Source: Flavobacterium psychrophilum
Lineage (GTDB): Bacteria > Bacteroidota > Bacteroidia > Flavobacteriales > Flavobacteriaceae
Length of the DNA: 29,792 nt
Assembly: GCA_945861915.1 (NCBI GenBank)
Contig: CAMAWK010000009.1
Coordinates: 1-29,792 of the forward strand
Direction: 5' to 3'
Below the pieces are notes generated by a model, which worked only from the letters and a program-made list of their open reading frames with translations, did not search any database and was not told where the DNA came from. Shown in pieces: positions 1 to 6,739 of the stretch. The translations under genes were made by a program, and so were the position numbers. Position 1 is the first letter of the stretch. Every line of letters starts with the position of its first letter.

Positions 1-210
1 GAATTGAAAGCTGAAGGAAAACCAGAACAAATTTGGGATAAAATCATTCCTGGAAAAGTATTGCGTTTTATATCTGACAACACTACTTTAGATCAAGAAA
101 AAGCATTGTTAGATCAAAACTTTATTAAAGATGACAGCAAAAAAGTGGGTGACTATGTAAAAGAATTCAACGTTGAAATTAGCGGTTTCAAAAGAGTTAC
201 TCTAGGATAA
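1..210 (+). CDS. tsf: Elongation factor Ts, C-terminal fragment (5' end outside window)
   Basis: The open frame starts at base 1 without a start codon of its own and ends with TAA at 208-210, so this is the last 69 residues of a longer gene. The text 'GKPEQIWDKIIPGK' and 'DNTTLDQEKALLDQNFIKDD' is typical of the C-terminal part of bacterial EF-Ts in Bacteroidetes. EF-Ts is the cytosolic guanine nucleotide exchange factor that recycles EF-Tu-GDP to EF-Tu-GTP during translation. In this phylum tsf normally follows rpsB, which would lie just left of the window (inference). A strong terminator follows 25 bp after the stop, so tsf is the last gene of its transcript. Confidence 0.93.
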   Translation, partial: ELKAEGKPEQIWDKIIPGKVLRFISDNTTLDQEKALLDQNFIKDDSKKVGDYVKEFNVEISGFKRVTLG

Positions 211-234
211 TTTAAGTATAGATTTCATTATCAT

Positions 235-272
235 AAATCCCATTTTGTTTAAAACAAAATGGGATTTTTTTT
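235..272 (+). terminator. Rho-independent terminator after tsf
   Basis: Positions 235-247 are perfectly complementary to 255-267 (13 bp, extendable through TTT/AAA towards the loop), and the right arm runs directly into a T tract ending at 272. The position just after the tsf stop and the T tract on the + strand indicate a terminator for tsf. As a near-perfect palindrome it could also stop transcription coming from the right. Confidence 0.9.
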
Positions 273-420
273 GATTAAAAGTTTCGAAAAAAAATTGCAA
301 CTTATTGGATTTTCTTAACTCGTATCAGCAGGAGTAATAGCAAACTTGAACTGACCTTGACCAATTAAACAAGAGCTCGATAATTTGTAATTAATTATTT
401 ATATATTTGGTTTAAATAAA

Positions 421-485
421 GTATGACGATTGTCATACATATCTACCCAAAACGGGGTGGCTTTGTGTGATTTTGTCATACATAT
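421..485. repeat. Short palindrome plus direct repeat upstream of the TonB-C gene
   Basis: GTATGAC (421-427) and GTCATAC (432-438) form a 7-bp inverted repeat with a 4-base loop. The right half recurs as GTCATACATAT at 432-442 and again at 475-485, a direct repeat 43 bp apart. The second copy leads straight into the cassette end at 492. The words could be operator half-sites or remnants of repeated recombination-site arms; the sequence alone does not decide. Confidence 0.5.
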
Positions 486-491
486 ATACAA

Positions 492-930
492 GTTATGAGG
501 CATAATAAAAAAAATCAAGTACTATGAAAAAAGTAATAAGCATAATTTTTCTAATTTTTTATCAATTTACTTTATGTCAAAACAATCCAATTGTAGAAGC
601 AGAAAATGATTCTATTTTTAATGCCAAAGAATTAGAAATCAAACCAGAATTTCCGGAAGGGTCAAATCAGTTTTTAAGATTGATAATGAAAAAATTTCAG
701 CTGCCGGAAAAATTTTTTGGGAAAACACTTATATATTTTGTTGTTGAAAAAGACGGAACTTTAACTAACGTGAAAGTTGAAAATGGGAATGACGAAATTG
801 ATGCTGAAGCTATAAGAGTAATGAAATTATCGCCTAAATGGAAGCCAGGAAAACATCAAGATAAAATTGTGCGTTCGAGATATTGCATACCAATAAATAT
901 TTTACCGCCTGAATAACAACGCCTCATAAC
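492..930. mobile_element. Putative cassette-like unit carrying one small gene
   Basis: The single gene at 524-916 is tightly bracketed by GTTATGAGGC (492-501) and its exact reverse complement GCCTCATAAC (921-930), each within about 32 bp of the coding region. One small ORF between complementary ends, with the outer sides reading ACAAGTT and AACAGC, recalls the GTT.../...AAC boundaries of integron gene cassettes. The bases inside GTT do not fit the classical GTTRRRY core, no integrase is present in the window, and only one unit is recognisable, so this is a resemblance and not an identification. Confidence 0.35.
524..916 (+). CDS. Small exported protein with a TonB C-terminal-like domain
   Basis: The 130-residue protein begins with a signal peptide (MKKVISIIFLIFYQF..., likely cleavage after LCQ near residue 19). 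Residues about 38-128 look like a TonB C-terminal domain: KPEFPEG near residue 40, then a 'VVEKDGTLTNVKV' strand, 'AEAIRVMKLSPKWKPGK' and a final 'IPINI' strand. TonB-C domains contact TonB-dependent outer-membrane receptors in the periplasm, but a full TonB also needs an N-terminal membrane anchor and a proline-rich spanner. Here there is only a signal peptide and the domain, so it is probably a soluble periplasmic protein of unknown role. It sits alone inside the cassette-like unit, without a clear promoter or partner gene. A TATATTTG at 402-409 is a possible -7 box, but no well-spaced -33 element is seen. Confidence 0.78.
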   Translation: MKKVISIIFLIFYQFTLCQNNPIVEAENDSIFNAKELEIKPEFPEGSNQFLRLIMKKFQLPEKFFGKTLIYFVVEKDGTLTNVKVENGNDEIDAEAIRVMKLSPKWKPGKHQDKIVRSRYCIPINILPPE

Positions 931-1051
931 AGCTGACAAACGCAATCTCTGATTTTCGGTGATTTGTGATTTTATTTTTCTATTTTCGTTTTTTCTAAAG
1001 TAGAAAAAACTCAGTTCAGTAGCCGCGACTGTCGTCTATCAGCGGAACGTT
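918..1051. repeat. Foldable, attC-like imperfect palindrome
   Basis: Nested complementary arms span this gene-free tract: AACG (918-921) with CGTT (1048-1051), GCTGA (932-936) with TCAGC (1039-1043), and an apical perfect 10-bp hairpin GTTTTTTCTA (988-997) with TAGAAAAAAC (1001-1010) around a 3-base loop. Nested paired arms of about 130 bp right after a cassette-like gene are what a single-strand-folded integron attC site looks like. The pairings are short and the internal loops long, so this could also be an unrelated hairpin or decayed sequence. Its left arm overlaps the cassette end at 921-930. Confidence 0.3.
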
Positions 1052-1140
1052 AAAAATCTAGAAAAGAGGTTTATGGCTACTCGCCATTTTTCTTGCTTTA
1101 TGCCTCAGTTTATCCGAACAAAAGCAAAACAATTAAAAAC

Positions 1141-1303
1141 AGACCATACAAACTATAACAAAATTCTTTTCTACATCCCCGTTCGAATCGCTTCTACAGG
1201 ATCTAATTCAGAAGCTGCAATAGCTGGTACTATACCTGCTATTAAACCAATTAATGTAGACAATCCAGTTCCTAAAACAACATTCCCCATTCCTAAAACA
1301 AAC
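1141..1303. repeat. Direct repeat copy A of the permease gene 3' end
   Basis: This stretch aligns without gaps to 2567-2729 at a constant offset of 1426 bp; by hand count 150 of 163 bases match (about 92%). Similarity fades over another roughly 15 bp to the left and stops abruptly at 1304. Copy B is the 3' end of the intact permease gene plus about 30 bp downstream. The two copies are in the same orientation and bracket the lipoprotein gene at 1596-2417. Confidence 0.9.
1171..1303 (-). pseudogene. Truncated C-terminal fragment of a MacB-type ABC permease
   Basis: Read on the minus strand from 1303 to the TAG at 1171-1173, the frame encodes about 43 residues almost identical to the end of the permease at 2597-3847, including the family-typical tail 'LDPVEAIRTGM'. 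There is no start codon, and the rest of the gene is missing to the right of 1303. The reading frame is still open and most differences are mild, so the fragment is either recent or preserved by recombination with the intact copy. It is not expected to make a functional protein. Confidence 0.82.
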
Positions 1304-1595
1304 CCCGGCTGCACGAAGTATAATAATCATTTTTAAGAGTTTAACGATTCCCAATAGTTTTCAAGAATCACATAGCTAATCGATATTTATTAAACACTTC
1401 GGATTGCAGTGGTCTTATATGAAAAGTAAAATTTGCTTTCTAAGACGTTAGGATTTAGAATATATTATCGATTATTATTTAGCTTTTACTGGCACTCGTA
1501 ACTAATTCGTTACTTGTTTTAATAAAACTTATAAAATAGTGTAAATAAATGTAGTAGATTTACTGCTTAATTTTTAACTAAATTTCCTCAAAAAA

Positions 1596-2417
1596 ATGAA
1601 AAAAATAATTTGGATTCTTATTATAACCTTTTTTTATTCTTGTAGTAGTAATAGTAGTAGCGAAAGTGAAGTTCCTGATGATGATTCCACACTAGATAGC
1701 GAGGTACCTAATCCGAGGTCTTATACGACTTATACCTCTCAAAATTCGGTAACACTTAATGGTGTTATCGATAACAGTAACAACTATTACCAAGGACCGG
1801 GAACTTATAAAGTTGGATTTATTTTCAGAACAGGCAATGCTGAAAACACTAACAATCAAAAATTTATTATTGTGGATGAGAGTGTAGAATATGCACCTGA
1901 TATTGCTTATTTCAAGACTACGATTAATTCGTTATCTCCAAATATTAAATATTTTTATACCTGCTTTACGAAAAACGGAGCTTATGAAGAATATGATTGG
2001 GAGGAATTTACTACCTCTGAAATCCCTTGTACACAGTCGCAAAACAACTACGTCAATATTGAGGGAATATGGAGTACTGTATACCCAACAATTGATGATC
2101 CTTCATGTTGTGATGAAGGTAATTTTGGAATTAGATTTGGATCATGGCCCAATATTTATGAAATAAATTTTAATGAATTAGACAATGGTTTACCAAAAAC
2201 GGGACAATATTTTGGTGTTGATTATGAGTTTGATATTTCTGGATTTAATAAACAAGTCGTAAAGTCATCAAATCAAGTGTTAATTGGATCCAGTTCTACA
2301 CCAAATACTAAATTATTTGTTACTAATAATGGAACAACACTAACAATAACTTTTTGTAATACAACTTTAAGAGATGGTAGTGTTTTAAATGGAAAAGTTT
2401 CTGTAGCTATTCCTTAA
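1596..2417 (+). CDS. Orphan lipoprotein of unknown function with a fibronectin-III-like middle
   Basis: The 273-residue protein starts with a lipoprotein signal peptide ending in 'FFYSC', with the lipidated cysteine near residue 16. A Ser/Asp/Glu-rich stretch follows (SSNSSSESEVPDDD), as is common on Bacteroidetes surface lipoproteins. Residues about 43-142 ('SVTLNGVIDN...', 'KVGFIFRTG', 'FKTTINSLSPNIKYFYTCF') have the strand pattern of a fibronectin type III-like domain in cell-surface proteins. Residues about 150-273 contain 'DPSCCDEGNF' and many aromatic residues and are not recognised. It lies between the two copies of the permease 3' end and has its own terminator, so it appears to be a one-gene transcript. 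No promoter was convincingly found. Export and lipidation are well supported; the function is not known. Confidence 0.82.
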   Translation: MKKIIWILIITFFYSCSSNSSSESEVPDDDSTLDSEVPNPRSYTTYTSQNSVTLNGVIDNSNNYYQGPGTYKVGFIFRTGNAENTNNQKFIIVDESVEYAPDIAYFKTTINSLSPNIKYFYTCFTKNGAYEEYDWEEFTTSEIPCTQSQNNYVNIEGIWSTVYPTIDDPSCCDEGNFGIRFGSWPNIYEINFNELDNGLPKTGQYFGVDYEFDISGFNKQVVKSSNQVLIGSSSTPNTKLFVTNNGTTLTITFCNTTLRDGSVLNGKVSVAIP

Positions 2418-2442
2418 AAAAGGTTTAAGTAATAATATTTTG

Positions 2443-2472
2443 AGCTGGTTAATTATTTTAATCAGCTTTTTT
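2443..2472 (+). terminator. Rho-independent terminator after the orphan lipoprotein
   Basis: AGCTGGTTAA (2443-2452) pairs with TTAATCAGCT (2458-2467), with one G-T pair in the RNA and a 5-base loop, and a run of Ts continues to 2472. It lies 26 bp past the stop codon on the + strand. Confidence 0.85.
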
Positions 2473-2566
2473 ATTGTTTTTTTGATTAAATAGCTAACTA
2501 GATACCACTTCCCGATACTAAGATTTGCGAAAATATTCCAAATAGTTCATCAGGACAATCAAAATC

Positions 2567-2729
2567 AGACCAAACAAACTATAACAAAATTCTTGTTTAC
2601 ATCCCCGTTCGTATCGCTTCTACAGGATCTAGTTTAGAAGCTGTAATGGCTGGTACTATTCCTGCTATTAAACCAATTAAGGTAGATAATCCGGTTCCTA
2701 AAACAATATTCCCCATTCCTAAAACAAAC
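2567..2729. repeat. Direct repeat copy B (3' end of the intact permease gene)
   Basis: This is the partner of 1141-1303 and covers the last 44 codons of the permease gene, its stop codon and about 30 bp downstream. Differences from copy A are scattered single substitutions with no indels. Confidence 0.9.
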
Positions 2730-3847
2730 TCAAAATCGATTGTGTTTGTCAAAACTATTGCAATAATCCAAACCAAAATCAAACCGATAATTCCTCCAAT
2801 TAACGACAAAATTACCGCTTCAAACAGAAACTGAAAAAGAATAAAAGCGTTTTTGGCTCCCAATGATTTTTGAATTCCAATAAGATTGGTTCGTTCTTTG
2901 ACCGAAACAAACATAATATTGGCAATTCCAAAACCACCCACTAACAACGAAAACCCACTAATAATCCACCCTACGAGGTTCATTTGAGAAATAATTCCGT
3001 CTATCAAATCGGTGAATCCTGACAATACATTTATAAAAAAATTGTCAATATCTCCCGATTTTAAGCCTCTCGTATTTCTAAGTTTCTGCGTTATTTCGGC
3101 TTTATAGGCTTCCATATCCACTCCTTTTTTGGGTTTAATAATAATGGCATTGATGAGTGATTTATTATTGTCACCATACAATTGACGTAAAAAATTCACA
3201 GGAATATAAGCGGAATTGTCGTTGCTATCTTCAAAAATTCCAGCTCCTTGTTTTTTGAGAACTCCAATTACTCTGAACTTTTGCCCATACAATCGAACTT
3301 CTTTTTCCAGTGGGTCACTATCATCAAATAATCCTTTGGCAATTTCGTCTCCTATGACAATAACCTTTGCAGCAGAAGTTGCTTCGGATTCGGTATAAAA
3401 CCGCCCTTTTTCGAATTCCATTCCTTGAATATCAATAAACTCATGCGAAACCGACATGATATTTACATTGCTGGTAGTATTCGATTCAAATTTAACCGAC
3501 TCTGTTTTGGTAAAAATCTGAAAACTCATTTGATCCGTATCCGTTATGGCGTCTTTCAAATAAGTGTATTCATCGTATTTAATATTCGGAAACTGTTCCC
3601 TTTTCCATTGCGGGATTTCGGAAGGACCAAATGAAATTTTAGTTAGATAAATCGTGTTTTTATCTAAACTACTCAAATCCTTAGTGATTTTTCTGTTCAA
3701 AGAATCGACCGCTGCGAGCACAGCAATAATAGAAAATATACCAATAGTTACACCCAATAAAGACAAAAGTGTTCGCAATTTATTATTTCGCAAAGCACTT
3801 ATTGCAAAACGGAAACTTTCATTTAACAATCGAAAATAAATCAACAT
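2597..3847 (-). CDS. ABC transporter permease, MacB/FtsX family
   Basis: Inner-membrane permease with the MacB layout: an N-terminal membrane helix around residues 26-48 ('LRTLLSLLGVTIGIFSIIAVLAA'), a large periplasmic domain to about residue 280 (MacB_PCD type), then three helices in the FtsX-like domain ('IISGFSLLVGGFGIANIMFVSVKERT', 'LIGGIIGLILVWIIAIVL', 'STLIGLIAGIVPAI'), ending in the characteristic 'LDPVEAIRTG'. Such permeases move lipids, peptides or drugs, or act mechanically, with a separate ATPase and often a membrane fusion protein; neither is in this window. The chosen start is the ATG at 3847. An in-frame TTG three codons upstream (3856) is possible but less likely. The gene is divergent from purH, with about 160 bp between them. 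Its 3' end is duplicated at 1141-1303. Confidence 0.9.
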   Translation of the reverse strand: MLIYFRLLNESFRFAISALRNNKLRTLLSLLGVTIGIFSIIAVLAAVDSLNRKITKDLSSLDKNTIYLTKISFGPSEIPQWKREQFPNIKYDEYTYLKDAITDTDQMSFQIFTKTESVKFESNTTSNVNIMSVSHEFIDIQGMEFEKGRFYTESEATSAAKVIVIGDEIAKGLFDDSDPLEKEVRLYGQKFRVIGVLKKQGAGIFEDSNDNSAYIPVNFLRQLYGDNNKSLINAIIIKPKKGVDMEAYKAEITQKLRNTRGLKSGDIDNFFINVLSGFTDLIDGIISQMNLVGWIISGFSLLVGGFGIANIMFVSVKERTNLIGIQKSLGAKNAFILFQFLFEAVILSLIGGIIGLILVWIIAIVLTNTIDFEFVLGMGNIVLGTGLSTLIGLIAGIVPAITASKLDPVEAIRTGM

Positions 3848-3956
3848 AAATTCCAAATTTGAATCAGCGTAAAATTCTATAAATTTATTACATGAACCTA
3901 ATAAAATACAGCTTCTAAATTTGTGTGCAATTTTAAAATATTGTTACACAATGCAA

Positions 3957-3987
3957 TTGCTTTTTTATGGAGAAAAAACTACTTTTG
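3957..3987 (+). promoter_or_regulatory. Predicted sigma-A promoter of purH
   Basis: TTG at 3957-3959 and TACTTTTG at 3980-3987 are separated by 20 bases, matching the Bacteroidetes/Flavobacterium consensus TTG-N19-TAnnTTTG. Transcription would begin near 3994, giving a leader of about 15 bases before the ATG at 4010. This placement rules out the longer in-frame start at 3923. Confidence 0.7.
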
Positions 3988-4009
3988 CACGATAAATTTT
4001 AAACGCTAC

Positions 4010-5536
4010 ATGAATACTACAAAAACAATCAAATCTGCTTTAGTTTCGGTTTTTTCAAAAGAGGGTCTAGAACCAATTATACAAAAATTACACGAGCAAA
4101 AAGTAGTTTTTTACTCTACTGGAGGCACGGAAGATTTTATAAAAAACTTAGGAATACCAGTTGTTCCCGTTGAAGATGTTACTTCTTATCCGTCTATTCT
4201 TGGAGGAAGAGTAAAAACATTGCACCCGAAAGTTTTTGGCGGAATTTTGAATCGTCAAGATAATGAAAGTGATGTGCAACAAATGCAAGAATATAATATT
4301 CCGCAGATAGATTTGGTGATTGTAGATTTATATCCATTTGAAAAAACATTCGCTTCGGGAGCGAGTGAAACGGATATTATTGAAAAAATAGATATTGGTG
4401 GCATTTCGTTGATTCGTGCTGCTGCAAAAAACTTTAAGGACACCGTTATTGTGCCTTCGGTAGCTGAATATTCTACACTTTTGGATTTAATAAGTAATCA
4501 AAATGGCGCAACTACCTTAGAAGACAGAAAATTATTTGCAACTAAAGCATTTCAGGTTTCATCTCATTATGATACTGCCATTTTTAATTATTTTAATAAA
4601 GATGAAACGATTCTAAAAATAAGTATTCCTGACGGACAAGAGTTACGATATGGGGAAAATCCACATCAAAAAGGATTTTTCTTTGGCGATTTTGAGGCTA
4701 TGTTCAAAAAACTACACGGAAAAGAATTGTCATACAATAATTTATTAGACGTGGATGCAGCCGTAAATTTAATTGCAGAATTCAAAAATGATGATCATAC
4801 GTTTGCGATTTTAAAACACAATAACGCCTGTGGATTGGCGACACGAAACACGATAAAAGAAGCCTATTTGGCTGCTTTAGCTTGTGATCCAACCTCTGCG
4901 TTTGGTGGTGTTTTGATTGCTAATACCAAAATAGATCTGGAAACAGCAACCGAAATAAACAAATTGTTTTGTGAAGTAGTGATTGCTCCTAGTTTTGACG
5001 AAGCAGCTCTAGCTGTTTTACAAGAAAAGAAAAACAGAATTATTTTAGTTCAAAACGAAGTAGAATTGCCACAAAAACAAGTGAGAACTTGCTTGAACGG
5101 AATTTTGGTTCAAGAAAGAAATAATAGTACTGATACTAAACAAGATTTAAAAGTCGTTACTACAACAGCACCGACTGCTACAGAAATAGACGATTTAATT
5201 TTCGCATCAAAAATTTGTAAAAACACCAAATCGAATACGATTGTTTTTGCTAAAAATGGCACCTTACTTTCTTCTGGAACGGGTCAAACTTCTAGAGTAG
5301 ACGCTTTGTTACAAGCCATCGATAAAGCAAAAACGTTTGGATTTAGCCTCGAAGGAGCTTCCATGGCTAGTGATGCTTTTTTTCCGTTTCCTGATTGTGT
5401 TGAATTAGCAAAAAACTCTGGAATTACAGCCGTTATTCAGCCTGGAGGTTCTATAAAAGATGAATTGAGCATCGATTATTGTAATGAAAATAAAGTTGCA
5501 ATGGTATTTACAGGAACTCGTCATTTCAAACATTAA
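4010..5536 (+). CDS. purH: Bifunctional AICAR formyltransferase / IMP cyclohydrolase
   Basis: PurH carries out the last two steps of de novo purine synthesis in the cytosol: 10-formyl-THF-dependent formylation of AICAR to FAICAR, then ring closure to IMP. The N-terminal IMP cyclohydrolase (MGS-like) domain shows 'ALVSVFSKEGLEPII', 'FYSTGGTEDFIKNLG', 'GGRVKTLHPKVFGGIL' and 'DLVIVDLYPFE'. The transformylase half follows with 'LRYGENPHQKG', 'LLDVDAAVNLIAEF', 'AILKHNNACGLA' and 'DPTSAFGGV', ending at 'VAMVFTGTRHFKH'. At 508 residues the length is normal. The start at 4010 (MNTTKTIKSALVSVF) is chosen because upstream codons do not look like PurH and the promoter lies just before it. mreB follows after 53 bp on the same strand. 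Confidence 0.97.
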   Translation: MNTTKTIKSALVSVFSKEGLEPIIQKLHEQKVVFYSTGGTEDFIKNLGIPVVPVEDVTSYPSILGGRVKTLHPKVFGGILNRQDNESDVQQMQEYNIPQIDLVIVDLYPFEKTFASGASETDIIEKIDIGGISLIRAAAKNFKDTVIVPSVAEYSTLLDLISNQNGATTLEDRKLFATKAFQVSSHYDTAIFNYFNKDETILKISIPDGQELRYGENPHQKGFFFGDFEAMFKKLHGKELSYNNLLDVDAAVNLIAEFKNDDHTFAILKHNNACGLATRNTIKEAYLAALACDPTSAFGGVLIANTKIDLETATEINKLFCEVVIAPSFDEAALAVLQEKKNRIILVQNEVELPQKQVRTCLNGILVQERNNSTDTKQDLKVVTTTAPTATEIDDLIFASKICKNTKSNTIVFAKNGTLLSSGTGQTSRVDALLQAIDKAKTFGFSLEGASMASDAFFPFPDCVELAKNSGITAVIQPGGSIKDELSIDYCNENKVAMVFTGTRHFKH

Positions 5537-5589
5537 TTTGTTTAGATTTGTATGTTAAAAAATAATAACTTTTAAACCCAAAAAAATAT

Positions 5590-6618
5590 ATGGGATTTTT
5601 TGATTTCATGACCGAGGATATTGCGATAGACCTTGGTACAGCCAATACTTTAATCATTCACAATGACAAAGTTGTCATTGACAGTCCATCTATAGTTGCC
5701 CGTGACAGAGTTTCGGGAAAAATAATCGCCGTTGGCAAAGAAGCCAATATGATGCAGGGAAAAACGCATGAGAATATTAAAACCATTAGACCTTTGAAAG
5801 ATGGTGTAATTGCTGATTTTGATGCATCCGAAAAAATGATTAGCATGCTTATAAAAAGCATTCCTGCTTTGAAAAAAAGAATGTTTACTCCAGCTTTGCG
5901 AATGGTAGTTTGTATTCCGTCTGGAATTACTGAAGTGGAAATGAGAGCGGTAAAAGAATCTTGTGAGAGAGTAAATGGAAAAGAAGTCTATTTAATTCAC
6001 GAACCTATGGCTGCGGCTATTGGTATCGGTATCGATATTATGCAACCAAAAGGAAACATGATTGTGGATATTGGAGGTGGAACTACTGAAATTGCCGTTA
6101 TTGCCCTTGGTGGAATTGTTTGCGACAAATCGGTGAAAATTGCTGGTGATGTTTTTACTAACGATATTGTGTATTATATGCGTACCCAACACAACCTTTT
6201 TGTGGGTGAAAGTACAGCCGAAAAAATAAAAATTCAAGTAGGAGCTGCAGTGGAAGATTTAGAAACTCCTCCAGAAGAAATGTCGGTTCAAGGTAGAGAT
6301 TTATTAACTGGAAAACCAAAACAAGTAGCTGTTTCATACAGAGAAATTGCCAAGGCATTGGACAAATCGATTCAACGTATTGAAGATGCGGTTATGGAAA
6401 CTTTATCTCAAACTCCGCCAGAATTAGCGGCAGATATTTACAATACAGGTATTTATCTTGCAGGGGGTGGATCCATGTTGAGAGGATTAGACAAACGTAT
6501 TTCTCAAAAAACAGACTTACCAGTTTACATTGCCGAAGATCCATTAAGAGCTGTAGTTAGAGGAACTGGTATGGCTTTGAAAAATCTTCATAAATTCAAA
6601 AGTATCCTTATAAAATAA
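5590..6618 (+). CDS. mreB: Rod shape-determining protein MreB (bacterial actin)
   Basis: MreB is an ATP-dependent actin homologue that forms membrane-bound filaments and directs lateral wall synthesis. Actin-fold motifs are all visible: phosphate 1 'AIDLGTANTLI' (residues 12-22), 'SIVARDRVSGKIIAVGKEA', 'IRPLKDGVIADFDASEKM', 'LIHEPMAAAIGIG', phosphate 2 'MIVDIGGGTTEIAVI' (near 157-171), and the adenosine-binding 'GIYLAGGGSMLRGLD' (near 287-301). The 342-residue length is normal. It opens the mreBCD-mrdA-rodA cluster. TAGATTTG at 5543-5550 could be a -7 box in the gap after purH, but no -33 partner is placed correctly, so co-transcription with purH is possible. Confidence 0.97.
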   Translation: MGFFDFMTEDIAIDLGTANTLIIHNDKVVIDSPSIVARDRVSGKIIAVGKEANMMQGKTHENIKTIRPLKDGVIADFDASEKMISMLIKSIPALKKRMFTPALRMVVCIPSGITEVEMRAVKESCERVNGKEVYLIHEPMAAAIGIGIDIMQPKGNMIVDIGGGTTEIAVIALGGIVCDKSVKIAGDVFTNDIVYYMRTQHNLFVGESTAEKIKIQVGAAVEDLETPPEEMSVQGRDLLTGKPKQVAVSYREIAKALDKSIQRIEDAVMETLSQTPPELAADIYNTGIYLAGGGSMLRGLDKRISQKTDLPVYIAEDPLRAVVRGTGMALKNLHKFKSILIK

Positions 6619-6687
6619 AAATTCCAAAAATCAAATCCCAAACTCCAAAATGGTAAACAAATGACCAAATTTTGGATTTTGGAATTT
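6618..6687. repeat. Intra-operon imperfect hairpin between mreB and mreC
   Basis: Starting at the last base of the mreB stop codon, the words AAATTCC and CCAAAA on the left are answered by TTTTGG and GGAATTT on the right. The outer arms are 6618-6631 and 6674-6687, the inner arms CTCCAAAATGGT (6643-6654) and ACCAAATTTTGG (6664-6675), with the loop at about 6655-6663. There is no clear T tract, so it is not a simple terminator. It may stabilise or process the mRNA, or attenuate transcription into mreC. A possible -7 box TAACTTTG (6687-6694) follows, without a properly spaced -33 box. Confidence 0.7.
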
Positions 6688-6739
6688 AACTTTGTTAAGT
6701 TCGGCTATACCTTGTTTGAGATTTTTAATTTAATAAATT

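Noticed and set aside
1073..1336. Open frame of 87 codons on the + strand
   Set aside because: It is antisense to the duplicated permease 3' end; the matching antisense frame exists over the intact permease, so the apparent similarity is inherited from the real minus-strand gene.
1501..1530. GTAAC ... GTTAC short palindrome upstream of the orphan lipoprotein
   Set aside because: The 5-bp arms in AT-rich DNA are not significant and there is no promoter context.
3848..3856. TTG start at 3856 for the permease
   Set aside because: It is possible, but the ATG at 3847 is three codons later and gives a typical MacB-family N-terminus.
3923..4009. Longer N-terminus for purH starting at 3923
   Set aside because: The extra residues do not resemble PurH and the predicted promoter -7 box (3980-3987) lies inside this stretch; the ATG at 4010 gives the normal start.
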